The position numbers and the translations under genes are program-made. DNA of 64,000 nt from Gemmatimonadota bacterium. Lineage in GTDB: Bacteria; Latescibacterota; UBA2968. Position 1 is the first letter of the stretch, and every line of letters starts with the position of its first letter. Shown piece by piece: positions 41,340 through 50,800 of the stretch. The DNA lies in NCBI GenBank assembly GCA_009838845.1, contig VXRD01000091.1, positions 1 to 64,000 on the forward strand, written 5' to 3'. The notes beneath the pieces are model-generated. The model saw only the letters and a program-made list of their open reading frames with translations. It searched no databases and was not told the origin of the DNA.

Positions 41340-42981
41340 CCACGCCATGCCTTGAGATGCGTCGCTCTCGCCTGGGGCGAATCGGCACTGCGCGCACCAC
41401 ATTTTCCGGATCGTAATCCAGCAACTTCAACCAATCCTCTGTATTATCCGTCGGCGGGAAAATCTCATTCTCGCTGTACTCGGTCTCTATTCCCACGAGC
41501 AAATCGTCAAAACCAATCCCATCTTCTGCGCCCGACGCAATACACCGCTTAATCGCAATCTCCTTCGCGCGCTGCACAATAGACTCGAGAATAGCCCCAC
41601 TACACAGATCTCCGCGGCTCAACACCTCCTTGCGACCGCTTCTGAGCAACACCTCTAAAAAGCGCGTATCATCGCGCCTGGCATATATCTCTGCTATCGT
41701 GCGCGCCACAAGATCGTCAACCGCTGCCCGTACATCGCCATCGTGCGCGTTTAACGCATCCTCTGACAGCGGCAAATCGGCCGTCAAATAAATACCCAGA
41801 ATCTCGCGCGCGGCATCCTCATCCGGACGCAGCACCTTGATCTTGCGATCAATACGCCCCGGGCGCAAAATTGCCGGATCGATCAAATCTGGACGATTGG
41901 ACGTCAAAATAATCACCACATCTTGCAGGGAATCGATCCCGTCCATCTCGGAACAGAACATCGGCACAACCGTATTTGAAATATTGTGCGACCGAATCGC
42001 CCGCCGCGTCCCTAACACCGACTCTGCCTCGTCGATAAACACCACCGGCAAAAACCCCTCGCGCCGCTTCTCGCGCGCCTGAGAAAAAATCTCGCGCACC
42101 TTGCGCTCGGACTCTCCCAACCACATATTCAAAATCTCAGGACCCTTAATATGCATAAAACACGCCTTGAGATTCAGACCGTCTTCCTGCACCTGCTTCT
42201 CCAGATTGTACGCCGTCGCCTTCCCAATCAGCGTCTTGCCGCACCCCGGCGGACCGTACAGCAAAAATCCCTTGGGCGTACTGTACTGAAACCGCTTAAA
42301 CAACTCTGGGTGCAACACCGGCATCTCAATCGTATCTTTAATCGCCTGAATCGCATCCTTTTGCCCACCGATCTTCTCCCACGGCAAATCCGGAACTTCC
42401 TCCAGATAAAAATCCTTAACCTCGGAATGCGGCATCTTCTCCAGCGCCACGCGAAAATGCGGATCGATCCGCACCTCTTCGCCCGCCTTCAAAGCCTCGG
42501 CCTCCAGATCTGCTCCCCGCAGCAAAACATGCGTCTGTGAACCGTGTTCTTGCCCCACCTGCAAACGCCCATCATCCAGCACATCGACAATTTTACCCAC
42601 CGTACCCGACGGAGACTCGCCCATATCGCCCACCACGGCAAACGCCTCATTTACCAGCACCCGCGTCCCCACCTTCAAACGTCGCTCATCCAACCGGGAA
42701 TCCACATTGGCGTAATACTCCGCCCCCCCCACCGTAATGTACGCGATGCCATTTTCCGGCGGCGACAGCAACGTACCAACCCGATTTGCCGGTGCCGTCA
42801 CCTTCTCCAGCGCCCCTTCCAACTCCACAATCGTGCGCCTCGCATCCTCAAATGTAATCTCATCTTCCTGAAGCTGCCGGCGCAACTGGTACAACAGGGG
42901 CCGCCGTCGATCCGTCTCATCCATCGTCATCAAAATTTGATCGATAATCGACAGCGACTGAAACGTATGCTGCATATCCAC
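41335..42981 (-). CDS. mpa: Proteasome-associated AAA+ ATPase (Mpa/ARC)
   Basis: The 548-aa protein has an N-terminal coiled coil (about 20-65, 'LLYQLRRQLQEDEITFEDARRTIVELEGALEKV') that would capture the modifier. Interdomain OB folds with 'GTLLSPPENGIAYITVGGAEYYANV' follow. The AAA module has Walker A 'GPPGCGKT' (243-250), Walker B 'VVFIDEAESVLGTRR' and 'NRPDLIDPAILRPGRIDRK'. It unfolds tagged substrates into the 20S core. The C-terminus is 'RRERRISRHGVV', without the Gln-Tyr-Leu docking end seen in actinobacterial Mpa. The stop lies in a heptad repeat, so the tail may be altered. It is the first gene of the UBact operon. Confidence 0.92.
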   Translation of the reverse strand: MDMQHTFQSLSIIDQILMTMDETDRRRPLLYQLRRQLQEDEITFEDARRTIVELEGALEKVTAPANRVGTLLSPPENGIAYITVGGAEYYANVDSRLDERRLKVGTRVLVNEAFAVVGDMGESPSGTVGKIVDVLDDGRLQVGQEHGSQTHVLLRGADLEAEALKAGEEVRIDPHFRVALEKMPHSEVKDFYLEEVPDLPWEKIGGQKDAIQAIKDTIEMPVLHPELFKRFQYSTPKGFLLYGPPGCGKTLIGKATAYNLEKQVQEDGLNLKACFMHIKGPEILNMWLGESERKVREIFSQAREKRREGFLPVVFIDEAESVLGTRRAIRSHNISNTVVPMFCSEMDGIDSLQDVVIILTSNRPDLIDPAILRPGRIDRKIKVLRPDEDAAREILGIYLTADLPLSEDALNAHDGDVRAAVDDLVARTIAEIYARRDDTRFLEVLLRSGRKEVLSRGDLCSGAILESIVQRAKEIAIKRCIASGAEDGIGFDDLLVGIETEYSENEIFPPTDNTEDWLKLLDYDPENVVRAVPIRPRRERRISRHGVV

Positions 42982-43055
42982 ATAGTCCTGAAGAAAATCT
43001 TCAGGTGACTTTCTCTGACGATCAGAATCATTGGTATTGATGGCTGACCCCCTCT

Positions 43056-43204
43056 CTGTCTGAATCAGGATTTACAGGATTTAAGGATGAACAGGATAAA
43101 GGCAAAAGCAAAACCTTCTGGATCGCGGCTCAACCCCATGCCGCGATGACGGGTACCTTTAACGTCTCTCTTCCTACTTCACACTTCCCTCTTCACACTT
43201 CAAC
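43056..43204 (+). repeat. Interspersed composite repeat copy 12, upstream of the proteasome operon
   Basis: TCTGTCTGAATCAGGATTTA, the CAGGAT tract, core CTGGATCGCGGC ... GCCGCGATGAC (43118-43150), then CTTCACACTTCCCTC heptads. It fills most of 42982-43244. No promoter for mpa could be recognised with confidence. Confidence 0.8.
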
Positions 43205-43244
43205 CAAGAATACCATATCTCAAAACCCGTGTCAAGCCGTGAAC

Positions 43245-44180
43245 CTACTCCTTTTCGAGCTTCTCTAACTTGCGTTCCATATCGATCTTAACCTCAGCGA
43301 CGATATTGGGAATCGGATCCTTCTTCCCCGCCTTAATAACCACAGGCTTAGTGATATCAAAATGCACCTTGTGTTCCAGCACCAGCCCGCGCGTCGCATC
43401 GATCACCCACGACCCCCCGCCTTTACCCTTCCCATTGTAATACAGAGAAGCCACACTCACCTCAACCCATCCCGCGTACTCCACCTCACTCTCCTCATCG
43501 ATATGCACCTCCACGCGCCCCTTCTCATTCTTGATATTCTTCACCTCATAAGTACTCTTAATTTTAATCTGCGAATCGCGCCCCATCATATCCATACTCG
43601 CAAAAGGACGCCAGAAATCGCGCTCGCCCGTCCAGGTATCGCCCTTATTAACCGGTCCCTCTGGCAAAACGGGCGCAAACGCGGGTATCGCTCCCTGGAA
43701 CATATCCGTAATCAAATCCTGACGATCCACGCGAAACGCGGGAAAATCTGGCTCGAACTTCTGCACCACACCCTCGGGCGTCACCTGCCAGGTAAAAACC
43801 CTGTCATTAAACAGATCAAACGTAAACGGAAACTGCTCATACGTCTGCTTCTCGCCCAGAAAAATCGCTGCACTCGCACCCTTTTTAATCTCAGCGCGAA
43901 CACCCATCACCCCTTCGGGAATGGTCCTCCCCGGCAACGCCTGGGGCACAATCACCTCTTCATGGCTGCGCCATTCATTATCTATAATCACGCGAATATG
44001 CCCGCTCTCCATCACAATCTGCTCGCCCATATTGCTGAAATACTCCACCCGGAACTTGTGCTTATATCGCGCCTTGCGACCCTCTGGAAACTTCAGCGTC
44101 AGCGCTGTGGGCTGCGCCCAACAATCGGGTGCAACACCGACGAGTAACCCCAAAATAATCGTTAATTTTGATATACGCAT
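43245..44180 (-). CDS. Exported protein of unknown function (311 aa)
   Basis: The protein has a signal peptide (MRISKLTIILGLLVGVAPDC, cleavage after 'CWAQ'). A beta-rich mature part follows with 'LKFPEGRKARYKHKFRVEYFSNMGEQIVMESGHIRV', 'GDTWTGERDFW' and 'GGGSWVIDATRGLVLEHKVHFDITKP', patterns seen in DUF6263-like exported proteins. The C-terminus is highly charged (VDMERKLEKLEKE-like). I cannot assign a function. A composite repeat follows on each side, so it is probably a single-gene unit. Confidence 0.75.
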   Translation of the reverse strand: MRISKLTIILGLLVGVAPDCWAQPTALTLKFPEGRKARYKHKFRVEYFSNMGEQIVMESGHIRVIIDNEWRSHEEVIVPQALPGRTIPEGVMGVRAEIKKGASAAIFLGEKQTYEQFPFTFDLFNDRVFTWQVTPEGVVQKFEPDFPAFRVDRQDLITDMFQGAIPAFAPVLPEGPVNKGDTWTGERDFWRPFASMDMMGRDSQIKIKSTYEVKNIKNEKGRVEVHIDEESEVEYAGWVEVSVASLYYNGKGKGGGSWVIDATRGLVLEHKVHFDITKPVVIKAGKKDPIPNIVAEVKIDMERKLEKLEKE

Positions 44181-44185
44181 AAGAA

Positions 44186-44370
44186 CCTCTGTCTGAAGCG
44201 ATGTACAACTGGTCGATTTTCAGACCAGTTCATCAGGATTTACAGGATGAAAAGATGAACAGGATAAAAATCAAAAGCAAAACCTTCTGGATCGCGGCTC
44301 AACTGCATGCCGCGATGACGCATGCCTCGCTCCTACAACAATTGGTCTCACCCTTCACCCTTCACACTTC
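44186..44370 (+). repeat. Fullest composite repeat (copy 13)
   Basis: All modules occur in order: CTCTGTCTGAAGCGATGTAC, the ACTGGTCGATTTTCAGACCAGT hairpin, CATCAGGATTTACAGGATG tract, core CTGGATCGCGGC ... GCCGCGATGAC (44287-44319), CATGCCTCGCTCCTAC, and CACCCTTCACACTTCCC heptads. The last module contains the stop codon (44362-44364) of the oxidoreductase gene. Confidence 0.85.
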
Positions 44371-45384
44371 CCACTTCCTACTTCTCGTCCGCTTCACCCG
44401 CACCGGGCGACCGTTTTTTTCTGCCGACTCCCATGCGGCCTCCGTCAACTGAATCACGCGCAAACCGCACACCGGCGGCACCTGAACTTCATCGCGTCCC
44501 AAAATTGCATCCACAAAATTTTGATCTGGACTTACAAACCGCGAAGGCAAACTATCTGCATTGACCTCCACGGGTGCGCTGCCACCGTATTTACACGTCA
44601 ACTTCCCATTGCGAGAATAAATCGCCCCCTTCGTGCCCCAAATCGTAATATCTTCCCACATCCCCGGACCCGGACCTGTACCCACAATAGAAAAATTCGC
44701 CAGCGCGCCATTCTCAAACACAATCGACAGCGCCGAATTGATATCCACCTCTGTATCCAGATTATCCATAAACGCCGACACGCGCGTGGGTGCCTGATCC
44801 ACCATCCACAGCACAATATCCAGCAAATGACTCCCCGAATCGTTCAACTGACCCCCGCCCGACAGCGCGTGAACCTGTCGCCACTTCCCCTGTTGATTCT
44901 CATACCAGTGCTGGTCTTGCATCGCCTGAATAAACTGAACCTCTCCGATCTCCCCAGCCTGAATCTGATTCCGAATAAACCGAAACGTCGGCGCCAGATG
45001 CCGTTGATAAGACACCATCAAAACGCGATCCACCTCCTCTGCCTTATCCATCACCTGAAACGCGTGATCAACCGTACAAACCATCGGCTTCTCCGTCAGC
45101 ACATGCAGACCCTTATCCAGGCTATCCATAATCTGTTCAAAATGCAACGTATGCGGCGTAGAAATCTCGGTCGCATCCATCTCCACCTCTTGCAACATCT
45201 CCCTGTGATCTGCAAACCTCGGCAACGCCTCTGTCTCTGGCACGCGTTCGTACAACCGCGCAAAACTCTCATCACTCGGATCTGCAAGCGCCACAATCTC
45301 CACATCCTGCATATTCATCAAACGCCTGATATGACCGCTCATATTGCCACCGCACCCGATCAAGCCCATTCGCACCTTCTCCAT
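44362..45384 (-). CDS. Gfo/Idh/MocA family oxidoreductase
   Basis: The 340-aa protein has the NAD(P) motif 'MGLIGCGGNMSGHIRRL', then 'EISTPHTLHFEQIMDSLDKGLHVLTEKPMVCTVDHA' with the family EKP Lys, and 'GGGQLNDSGSHLLDIVLWM' with the catalytic His region. It oxidises or reduces a sugar or cyclitol; the substrate is unknown. ATG 45384 has AAGGAGA 6-7 nt upstream; the frame further upstream is only repeat sequence. The stop codon is taken from a GTGTGAA heptad. Confidence 0.92.
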   Translation of the reverse strand: MEKVRMGLIGCGGNMSGHIRRLMNMQDVEIVALADPSDESFARLYERVPETEALPRFADHREMLQEVEMDATEISTPHTLHFEQIMDSLDKGLHVLTEKPMVCTVDHAFQVMDKAEEVDRVLMVSYQRHLAPTFRFIRNQIQAGEIGEVQFIQAMQDQHWYENQQGKWRQVHALSGGGQLNDSGSHLLDIVLWMVDQAPTRVSAFMDNLDTEVDINSALSIVFENGALANFSIVGTGPGPGMWEDITIWGTKGAIYSRNGKLTCKYGGSAPVEVNADSLPSRFVSPDQNFVDAILGRDEVQVPPVCGLRVIQLTEAAWESAEKNGRPVRVKRTRSRKWEV

Positions 45385-45407
45385 CAAAATCTCCTTTTGA
45401 AAACCTT

Positions 45408-45440
45408 CTGGATCGCGGCTCAACTACATGCCGCGATGAC
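45408..45440 (+). repeat. Interspersed repeat copy 14 (minimal core)
   Basis: CTGGATCGCGGC ... GCCGCGATGAC, 24 nt upstream of the oxidoreductase start, followed by CTTCACACTTC. Confidence 0.82.
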
Positions 45441-45503
45441 TCCTCCCACTTCACACTTCTATTCGTGCTCGAATATAGTTTCACATATATAATACCGCAA
45501 TAA

Positions 45504-45544
45504 CAAAAAAAAGGCCACTGGACAAAATGTCCAATGGCCTTTTA
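45504..45544 (-). terminator. Rho-independent terminator of the 699-aa secreted protein gene
   Basis: A 16-bp stem (AAAAGGCCACTGGACA / TGTCCAATGGCCTTTT, one mismatch) with a 4-nt loop is followed on the minus strand by a T-run. A repeat copy lies between it and the gene end. Confidence 0.88.
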
Positions 45545-45551
45545 GAAAACC

Positions 45552-45607
45552 CTGGATTGCGGCTACAACCCTGCCGCAATGACGGGCGAGGCATGCCTCG
45601 CCCCTAC
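45552..45607 (+). repeat. Interspersed repeat copy 15 (core + GGGCGAGGC hairpin)
   Basis: CTGGATTGCGGC ... GCCGCAATGAC followed directly by GGGCGAGGCATGCCTCGCCC and CTAC. It is inserted between the stop at 45632 and that gene's terminator. Confidence 0.84.
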
Positions 45608-45631
45608 AATCATCTGCGTACATCTGCGGAT

Positions 45632-47728
45632 CTACTTCAACAGCAGCATCTTCTGGATCGCGGTATTTGGACCCGCTTTGATCTTGGCGATATAAACGCC
45701 ACTACCAACGCTGCGGCCCATATGGTCCTTAGCATCCCACTGGACACTATAGCGACCCGCCGTATAATGCTGGCTCACGAGTTGACGAATCTCCTGCCCA
45801 ATCGCATCGTAAATAATGACGGACACAGCTGTGTCAGTGGGCAACTCGTAGGAAATCGTCGTCCTCGGGTTAAACGGATTGGGATAAACAGCCGAAGAAA
45901 ACTCTGTGGGCAGGGTGAAACGCGCGCCCAACAGCACCTCAATCGGATTCGAAAGGTTAACCGTCCCATCCAGATCAATCTGCTCGAGAACATAATAAAC
46001 GATCTCAGCAGCGGGAAGACTATTATCCTCAAACATATAATCCATCAACTGATCGGTCGTACCAGCACCAGAGATAAGCTCGCTAACCGCCTCGTAGGTC
46101 TCTCCATCCGTGCTGCGAAGCACGCGGAAACCCGCATTATTGGTCTGCGAAGCCGTGGTCCAATTAATCACCACGCGGTCTTCAACCACCGAACCGACAA
46201 ATGACGACAACTCAACCGCCACCTGCTCGGTAAATTGAATGGTGACCTCAAGAGCTTCCATCATACCATCCGAGGCTGTCACCTTCACAACCGAAGAAAC
46301 ATAACCAGCGGCTGTCAAAGTCAGGACATTACCATCGACCGAATGTTCAATCGTGGATTGTGGATCATCGCCCACACCTTCTAGGAGATCTACAGTGAAC
46401 GTAACCGTAGCCCCTTCGGGAAAACGCAAGGCTGTAACCGTAACCACCGCAGTGCCACCGCGCGGGATTGTATTGATGAGACCAGGTGACACATCCAGAC
46501 CCGGACCGTGGTTATACAACACCGGAGCAGGCACAGGTAGCATCGATTCCTCGCCGGAAGCGAGAACGCCTCTAAACGACGCAACGCCAACTGAAAAAGG
46601 CATCTCCTCGGCACCCGTCATCAGCTTCAGCGTACCCAAAAAACCACCATTGGACAGCATCACCGCTTCTTCGGCACCGACATCGATCTGATTGCCGGAA
46701 ATACCCAGCAGCGTCATACCTTCAGCAGGCGCAAAATCCGTGATCGTTGCCGCAGAAGCCGGATCAACCATAAACACAATACTCGCACCGCCGAGACCAC
46801 CTTCTACATCACCTGCAAACACCTCAATAGCAATCTCTTCATTGGCACCGGCACTGGCCGAGAGCATGCCATCATCCATCATATTCATCATGTCCATGCC
46901 GACAACGGCATCCAGTGAGGGGAGCCTCACTTCGACAAACTCAATCGTAATCGGATCGGTCGTCGTCATGCCATCACTCGCCGTCACCGTCACCTTTGCC
47001 GGGCCACTCGCCGTCAACGTCAGCTTGGCACCATCCATCATGGACTGAACCATCTCGATCATTTCGCCCTGTACATCAAACGTAATCGTCGCATCCGCGG
47101 CAAAATTCACCGCCGTTACCACGACCGACCCCGTGCCACCTGGCGGCACCGGAATCATCATAGACATATCCATCATAGACATATCTGTCATCAGCCTGGG
47201 CTTGACATTAAAGTTAATCGTACTCATCATCGCCATCATCTCTGGCGCGATGACATCGCTCGACGCTGCACTTTCGGCAAGCGTCACCGCTTTAATGCCC
47301 AGATGGAATTCCATATCCGTCACATCTGCCACAGTAGAAAACTCGGCGCGTCCAAGAAAACCGGACTCGGGCAGTGAAACAGGCGCAGTCGCTGCAAAAT
47401 TTACGCCCGTCGCCTCTGGAATAGCAAACAGAAACGCGCTATTCTCGACCTTATCGAGCTTTAACTCTTCAGATTTAAAATCAAATTCGATCTTCACACC
47501 GACCAGCGACGTGGTCACGCCCTTGGCGAAAACCTCAACTGCAATTTTTGTGCCCTGTCCAGAGACATTGCCAGCATGAACGCCATCGTCCGTCTGATTG
47601 CCTGCTCCGCCATCGGTAATCAAATCAATCGACACCGTCGCATTTGCATTGGGACCAGCAGAGGCTTGACCCGCAAACGCCAGAAATGCAAGGGCAGAAA
47701 AAAATAACAATCCTCTTTTCAAAAACAT
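45632..47728 (-). CDS. Secreted cohesin-like/Ig-like protein with FlgD/T9SS-type C-terminus
   Basis: The 698-residue class protein has a signal peptide (MFLKRGLLFFSALAFLAFAG, then QASA). Two cohesin-like modules follow ('GTKIAVEVFAKGVTTSLVGVKIEFDF', 'NEEIAIEVFAGDVEGGLGGASIVFMV'), with Ig-like repeats ('GTAVVTVTALRFPEGATVTFTV') and an FnIII-like part ('ELSSFVGSVVEDRVVINWTTASQTNNAGFRVLR'). The C-terminal domain has 'VYPNPFNPRTTISYELP', 'YDAIGQEIRQLV', 'GVYIAKIKAG' and ends 'QKMLLLK'. The last part looks like a type IX secretion/FlgD-Ig sorting domain. ATG 47728 matches the paralogue's start, with AAGGAG upstream. Note an odd Met-rich stretch ('MTDMSMMDMSMMIPV'). It is probably a surface protein. 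Confidence 0.85.
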   Translation of the reverse strand: MFLKRGLLFFSALAFLAFAGQASAGPNANATVSIDLITDGGAGNQTDDGVHAGNVSGQGTKIAVEVFAKGVTTSLVGVKIEFDFKSEELKLDKVENSAFLFAIPEATGVNFAATAPVSLPESGFLGRAEFSTVADVTDMEFHLGIKAVTLAESAASSDVIAPEMMAMMSTINFNVKPRLMTDMSMMDMSMMIPVPPGGTGSVVVTAVNFAADATITFDVQGEMIEMVQSMMDGAKLTLTASGPAKVTVTASDGMTTTDPITIEFVEVRLPSLDAVVGMDMMNMMDDGMLSASAGANEEIAIEVFAGDVEGGLGGASIVFMVDPASAATITDFAPAEGMTLLGISGNQIDVGAEEAVMLSNGGFLGTLKLMTGAEEMPFSVGVASFRGVLASGEESMLPVPAPVLYNHGPGLDVSPGLINTIPRGGTAVVTVTALRFPEGATVTFTVDLLEGVGDDPQSTIEHSVDGNVLTLTAAGYVSSVVKVTASDGMMEALEVTIQFTEQVAVELSSFVGSVVEDRVVINWTTASQTNNAGFRVLRSTDGETYEAVSELISGAGTTDQLMDYMFEDNSLPAAEIVYYVLEQIDLDGTVNLSNPIEVLLGARFTLPTEFSSAVYPNPFNPRTTISYELPTDTAVSVIIYDAIGQEIRQLVSQHYTAGRYSVQWDAKDHMGRSVGSGVYIAKIKAGPNTAIQKMLLLK

Positions 47729-47780
47729 TTGCAAGACTCCTTCGCTGAAAACTACTCCTTGTAAGTTCTAAATGACAAAT

Positions 47781-47812
47781 TAAGGGCGAGACATAGGCAT
47801 GCCTCGCCCTTA
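47781..47812 (-). terminator. Hairpin after the 1257-aa secreted protein gene
   Basis: A 10-bp perfect stem (TAAGGGCGAG / CTCGCCCTTA) lies 6 nt after the stop and is followed on the minus strand by ATTTGTCATTT. It is a version of the GGGCGAGGC repeat module and may double as a terminator. Confidence 0.6.
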
Positions 47813-47817
47813 CCGAA

Positions 47818-50800
47818 TTACTTGAGCAGCATCAGCTTCCGCACATCCTGGAACTTCCCTGCCGAGAGCTGGTAGAAATAAATACCACTCGAAACCGGCG
47901 TCCCGCGATCATCCATACCGTCCCAACGGACCTGATAACGACCAACCGACTGCGGTTCAGCAGCAATCAGCGTCCGAACGACCTGACCCACCACATTGTA
48001 AACCTGGAGCGTCACATCGGCGGACTCGGCCAATTCGTACCCGATCGTCGTGTCGGGGTTAAACGGATTGGGGAAATTCTGGAGCAGTGCAAACTCTGTA
48101 GGCGTCGTCTGGATATCCAGCACACCGCCAGCCAATGGATTGGCGAGTTGACTCGGATCGAAAACCAGACCCTCGGCAATCTCAAACCGCGCATTATCTT
48201 CAAAATCGCGCAACACGCGGAACACCAACCGAACAATATCGCCACCGCCGGAAACCTCCGAACCATTGACGATCGCATTCATAACGTGAACCTGCCCGGC
48301 CTCAGGCGACCAACCCCTCAACAGCGGCGTCTCGCCACCTGAAGACAAAAGCAAATCTTCAGCAACTGGCATCGCCTCTACAAACTCGAACTTCTCGGCA
48401 TCGTAGTTAAGCACAAACCCATAACCCATCAGAGCCTGCACATTGGCGAGAGACACATCCACAAACATATTCTCGCCAGCCACCACGCGATCACTGCCCA
48501 AACGCAACGTCAACTCGGCAGTCTCATTCACGCCAGGAGGCGGAATCAGAGACTTGCCAGCCGGACCCTGCGCTTCTTTGCCATACGAGCTAAAGAACAG
48601 GATAAAGTCATCGAAATTGACCATCTTATCGTCATTCAGGTCAGCCTGAACAAAGACTCTCCAGTTCTCGTGCGTCTCATCTGTATTAAACGCCATCGTA
48701 AAGGCTATAAAGTCTTCAAAGTCAACCGTCAGCGGCGTTTGAGTTTCCCCGTGCCTGGGAAGTCTGACAATATAAACGGGATTGCCATCTGCATCCACAA
48801 ATCCCCTGCGCGTGGGCGTAAGCTCAACAAGTAGAGGAACACTTGGCGTCATATTGGTACCGTCCATCGCAACCACAGACACCAGCACCGCGGGCAGACC
48901 CTGATTAATCAGAGACTCGATCAAAGCCTGGGGAACCTGGAAACTGCCCGAACCAGCGGGCGCAGGCCCGATATCAATCATCGAATCTTCGCCAGCACCG
49001 CCTCTGACCACGTATCCCGTCACGTGCGGAATCATAATCCCGTAACCGCGATACATCACAATATCCATGCCGCCATCATCGGCGGACACCGTCCAGGTAA
49101 CCATTCCGGTCTCAACATCAGCGGCGAGACCAGTCGCAGCAGCAGGGGCTGTATCGTCAACCGCAGCCACCATATCTTCCGTCGCCGTAATTGCAGACGA
49201 AACAATGGGACCAGATCCATCCGTGCGGATATTCTGCGGAACAGCCAAATCGCCACCGACGAGCACACTCAAATCGGGATCCAGAGCCGCAAACACCACA
49301 TTCTTCTGGTTCCCAATAAGCGCGTTCAAATAATCAGCAGAAGGCATAAACACCTGTGCGAGCTCATCCTCGGTCACAACGAGATTGGGATCCAGACCCA
49401 GGAACTGAACCAACTGTTGCACGCTCTCCTTGGAGAACACGCGCTTGCCAGCAGGCGTAATCACATCCTCTGCCGAACCCATACCGGTCTCGGCAGCAAC
49501 GCCCCAGCGGGTTGCCTTCGCATCCGTCACCGGAACAACGGCGCGCGTCGTACCATCATTATCCATCGCATCGACAACAGCCCAGGCGACCCACTCTGCC
49601 ATCGGGTTACCCTCTGAATCATTCACCATCATCTCGCGATAGACGCGATACTGACTCACATCTCCGTGATTTTCCGAATTGGCAAAAGTCACCATCACAT
49701 AGTGACCATTGTCGCCTTCCTGATCCTGCACCATCACACTCGCAGGCGCAGCGGGCTTCATCTGGCTAAACGAAACTTCTACCGCAGCCGTCGTAACGCC
49801 GGCACCAGAAGCCGTCACACTCACAGAAACTGGACCCGTGGCCGTCAAGGACAAAACATTGCCATCCTGTGACATTGAAAGATCACTCTCTGAACCACTC
49901 GTCACCTGGACATCGAACGTAACCTCAGCACCTTCGGGAAAACCAACAGCCACGACCGATGACGAACCGCTGGGAACAACAGACTGAGGAACCTCGACAT
50001 CAGCCATATTTGTCGTAACAGAAGGCATCGCCCTGAAGATAACCTTCAACGCACTTGTCTCCTTACCGTCACTATCCATGGCTTTCAGCGTCACCTCAGC
50101 AGAACCTTCACCACTACCCGTCAACGTGACCATAGCACCATCCGTAACAGCATTAACCGACGCTGTACCGGATACTTCGGTGAACGTATAAGTAATACCG
50201 TCACCCAGACCCGTTGCCGTAACTGTCACCGTTGCCTCTCCACCAGTCGGAATAATAACATCGGCGTTATCTGCCGTCAGATAAGGCGGAGGATTCACAA
50301 ACGAAATCGTCAGCGGAGCCGTCGTCGCCGTGCCATCGGTGGCCTCCATCGTCACATCCCCGGGATTACTCGTCGTCACCGTCCAGGTCGCAGCACCAGC
50401 ACCTGTAGCAAACCCGGCACCACCCGTAATTTTAAAATTAATCTCGGCACCGGCATCAAAACCGATAGCCGTAACCATCGCTGAAGCTGAGGCACCAAAA
50501 TCTGAAAACACCACCTCGGTACTCTCAGTCTGTAGTTCCGGTGGTGCCTTGGTAAAAACAACCTCAACCGGACCAAGCGCCACGCCACCGACCATTGCCG
50601 ACACCGACACTGTGGCATTGCCCGTTGCGGACAACATCACAGAATTACCATCATCCGACACTGTGCCCGCACTGGCGGGATCTACGGTAAACGCAACCGC
50701 TTTGCCCTGCGTATCCATCGCGGTCACCGTCGCCGTACCCGTCTCGCCGTGGCCAACCGTAACCGCAGTTGCGCTCGCCTCGAGATAGGGCGCGAACTGG

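Noticed and set aside
45650-45670. CTTCTGGATCGCGG at the end of the 699-aa gene
   Set aside because: It encodes the conserved C-terminal 'IQKMLLLK' region and lacks the ATGAC half of the repeat.
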